Below are positions 6,134 to 6,685 of a stretch of DNA of 6,685 nucleotides, piece after piece. A program made the translations under genes and the position numbers. The notes beneath the pieces were generated by a model. That model saw nothing but the letters and a program-made list of their open reading frames with translations, was not told the DNA's origin and searched no databases. Source of the stretch: Candidatus Cloacimonadota bacterium (lineage in GTDB: Bacteria > Cloacimonadota > Cloacimonadia > Cloacimonadales > TCS61); assembly GCA_027064945.1 (NCBI GenBank), contig JAMOPB010000446.1:1-6685 (forward strand). The letters run 5' to 3'. Numbering within the stretch: the first letter of the stretch is position 1; each line of letters opens with the position of its first letter.

Positions 6134-6685
6134 ATGGAAATAAAAATAAATAGAGCATTATTATTAATTTTAGATGGATTTGGAAAAAATCAGAAAACAG
6201 TTGGTAATGCAATAAAGCAAGCAAAAACACCAAACTTGGATAAATTCTTTGCAGAAAATCCACAAGCTGAACTTTTCACTTCAGGCTTACATGTGGGACT
6301 ACCGGAAGGAGTTATGGGAAACAGCGAAGTTGGACATCTAAATATTGGAGCCGGAAGAATTGTGTATCAATTGAATACATTAATTTCCAAAGCGATAGCT
6401 GAAGGTACTTTTGGCAAAAATCCCGCTTTCCAATCTGCATTCAAACACGTTAAAGCATCAAATAGTAAATTACACTTATTCGGATTACTTTCCAATGGAA
6501 ACGTTCACAGCAATGAAATACATTTATGGGAATTGCTAAAAGAGGCTAAGAAAGCAGGATTAACAGAAGTTTATTATCATGCCTTTATGGATGGAAGAGA
6601 TACTTTGCCGGATTCAGGAATTGGTTTTATCAAAGAGTTTTTAGAAAAATCAGCAGAAATAGGAATAGGAAAATTAGCAACCATA
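6134..6685 (+). CDS. gpmI: 2,3-bisphosphoglycerate-independent phosphoglycerate mutase (N-terminal part, cut by window end)
   Basis: This is the cofactor-independent mutase that interconverts 3- and 2-phosphoglycerate in glycolysis and gluconeogenesis; it is cytoplasmic and Mn-dependent. The first 184 codons of an enzyme usually about 510 residues long are present. Metal ligand Asp14 lies in LLLILDGFG. The catalytic serine, Ser64, lies in MGNSEVGHLNIGAGRIVYQ (61-79), the family signature. His125 is in NVHS, and Arg155/Asp156 are in FMDGRDTLP (151-159). These sit at a constant offset of two from the Geobacillus enzyme residues Asp12, Ser62, His123, Arg153 and Asp154. The remaining metal site lies beyond the edge. 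The start is fixed by AGGAG at 6124-6128, 5 nt before ATG. The loop around His125 reads SNGNVHSN where SDGGVHSH is common; the catalytic His is kept. It lies 32 nt downstream of the lipoprotein gene. Confidence 0.97.
   Translation, partial: MEIKINRALLLILDGFGKNQKTVGNAIKQAKTPNLDKFFAENPQAELFTSGLHVGLPEGVMGNSEVGHLNIGAGRIVYQLNTLISKAIAEGTFGKNPAFQSAFKHVKASNSKLHLFGLLSNGNVHSNEIHLWELLKEAKKAGLTEVYYHAFMDGRDTLPDSGIGFIKEFLEKSAEIGIGKLATI

Overview
The window is A+T-rich DNA, with one intergenic stretch near 14% G+C by hand count. It looks like chromosome from a Gram-negative bacterium of the Fibrobacterota-Chlorobiota-Bacteroidota (FCB) group. Candidatus Cloacimonadota or a close relative is my best guess. 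The reasons are a large secreted protein with a SPNPFNPET-type type IX secretion (Por) tail, two lipoproteins, and a cobalamin riboswitch ahead of a vitamin B12-type uptake operon. The phylum call is inference from protein style, not a search result.

Left part (1-2150). A short plus-strand coding end (to 85) converges with a minus-strand operon. That operon reads from right to left: a possible promoter, a cobalamin riboswitch aptamer (about 2088 to 1941), an expression platform, a BtuF-like substrate-binding lipoprotein (1843 to 1004) and a BtuC-like permease (1011 to 97, overlapping by 8 nt). The platform is readable. It has a hairpin whose loop is complementary to the aptamer's P5/L5 (CGGAG with CTCCG) and a separate 12-bp perfect hairpin that buries the btuF ribosome binding site. 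This suggests B12-responsive repression of translation. No ATPase gene follows the permease, so the ATP-binding subunit must be encoded elsewhere.

Middle part (2120-4403). A strong minus-strand intrinsic terminator (2120-2149) closes a single 649-residue secreted, modular surface protein (4123 to 2174). The protein has a signal peptide, beta-rich Ig-like modules and a C-terminal FlgD-Ig/T9SS sorting domain. It has the best Shine-Dalgarno sequence in the window. Upstream lies a very A+T-rich gap of about 280 bases.

Right part (4404-6685). A class IV PLP enzyme, most like aminodeoxychorismate lyase (PabC, folate pathway), is on the minus strand. It is divergent from a plus-strand pair: a lipoprotein with a DUF4384-like C-terminal domain, and the N-terminal 184 codons of cofactor-independent phosphoglycerate mutase (GpmI, glycolysis), which runs off the right edge.

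Most of the window is ordinary housekeeping and envelope content. The riboswitch expression platform is the most informative structure. I found no evidence for an undescribed defence, mobile or RNA-guided system.
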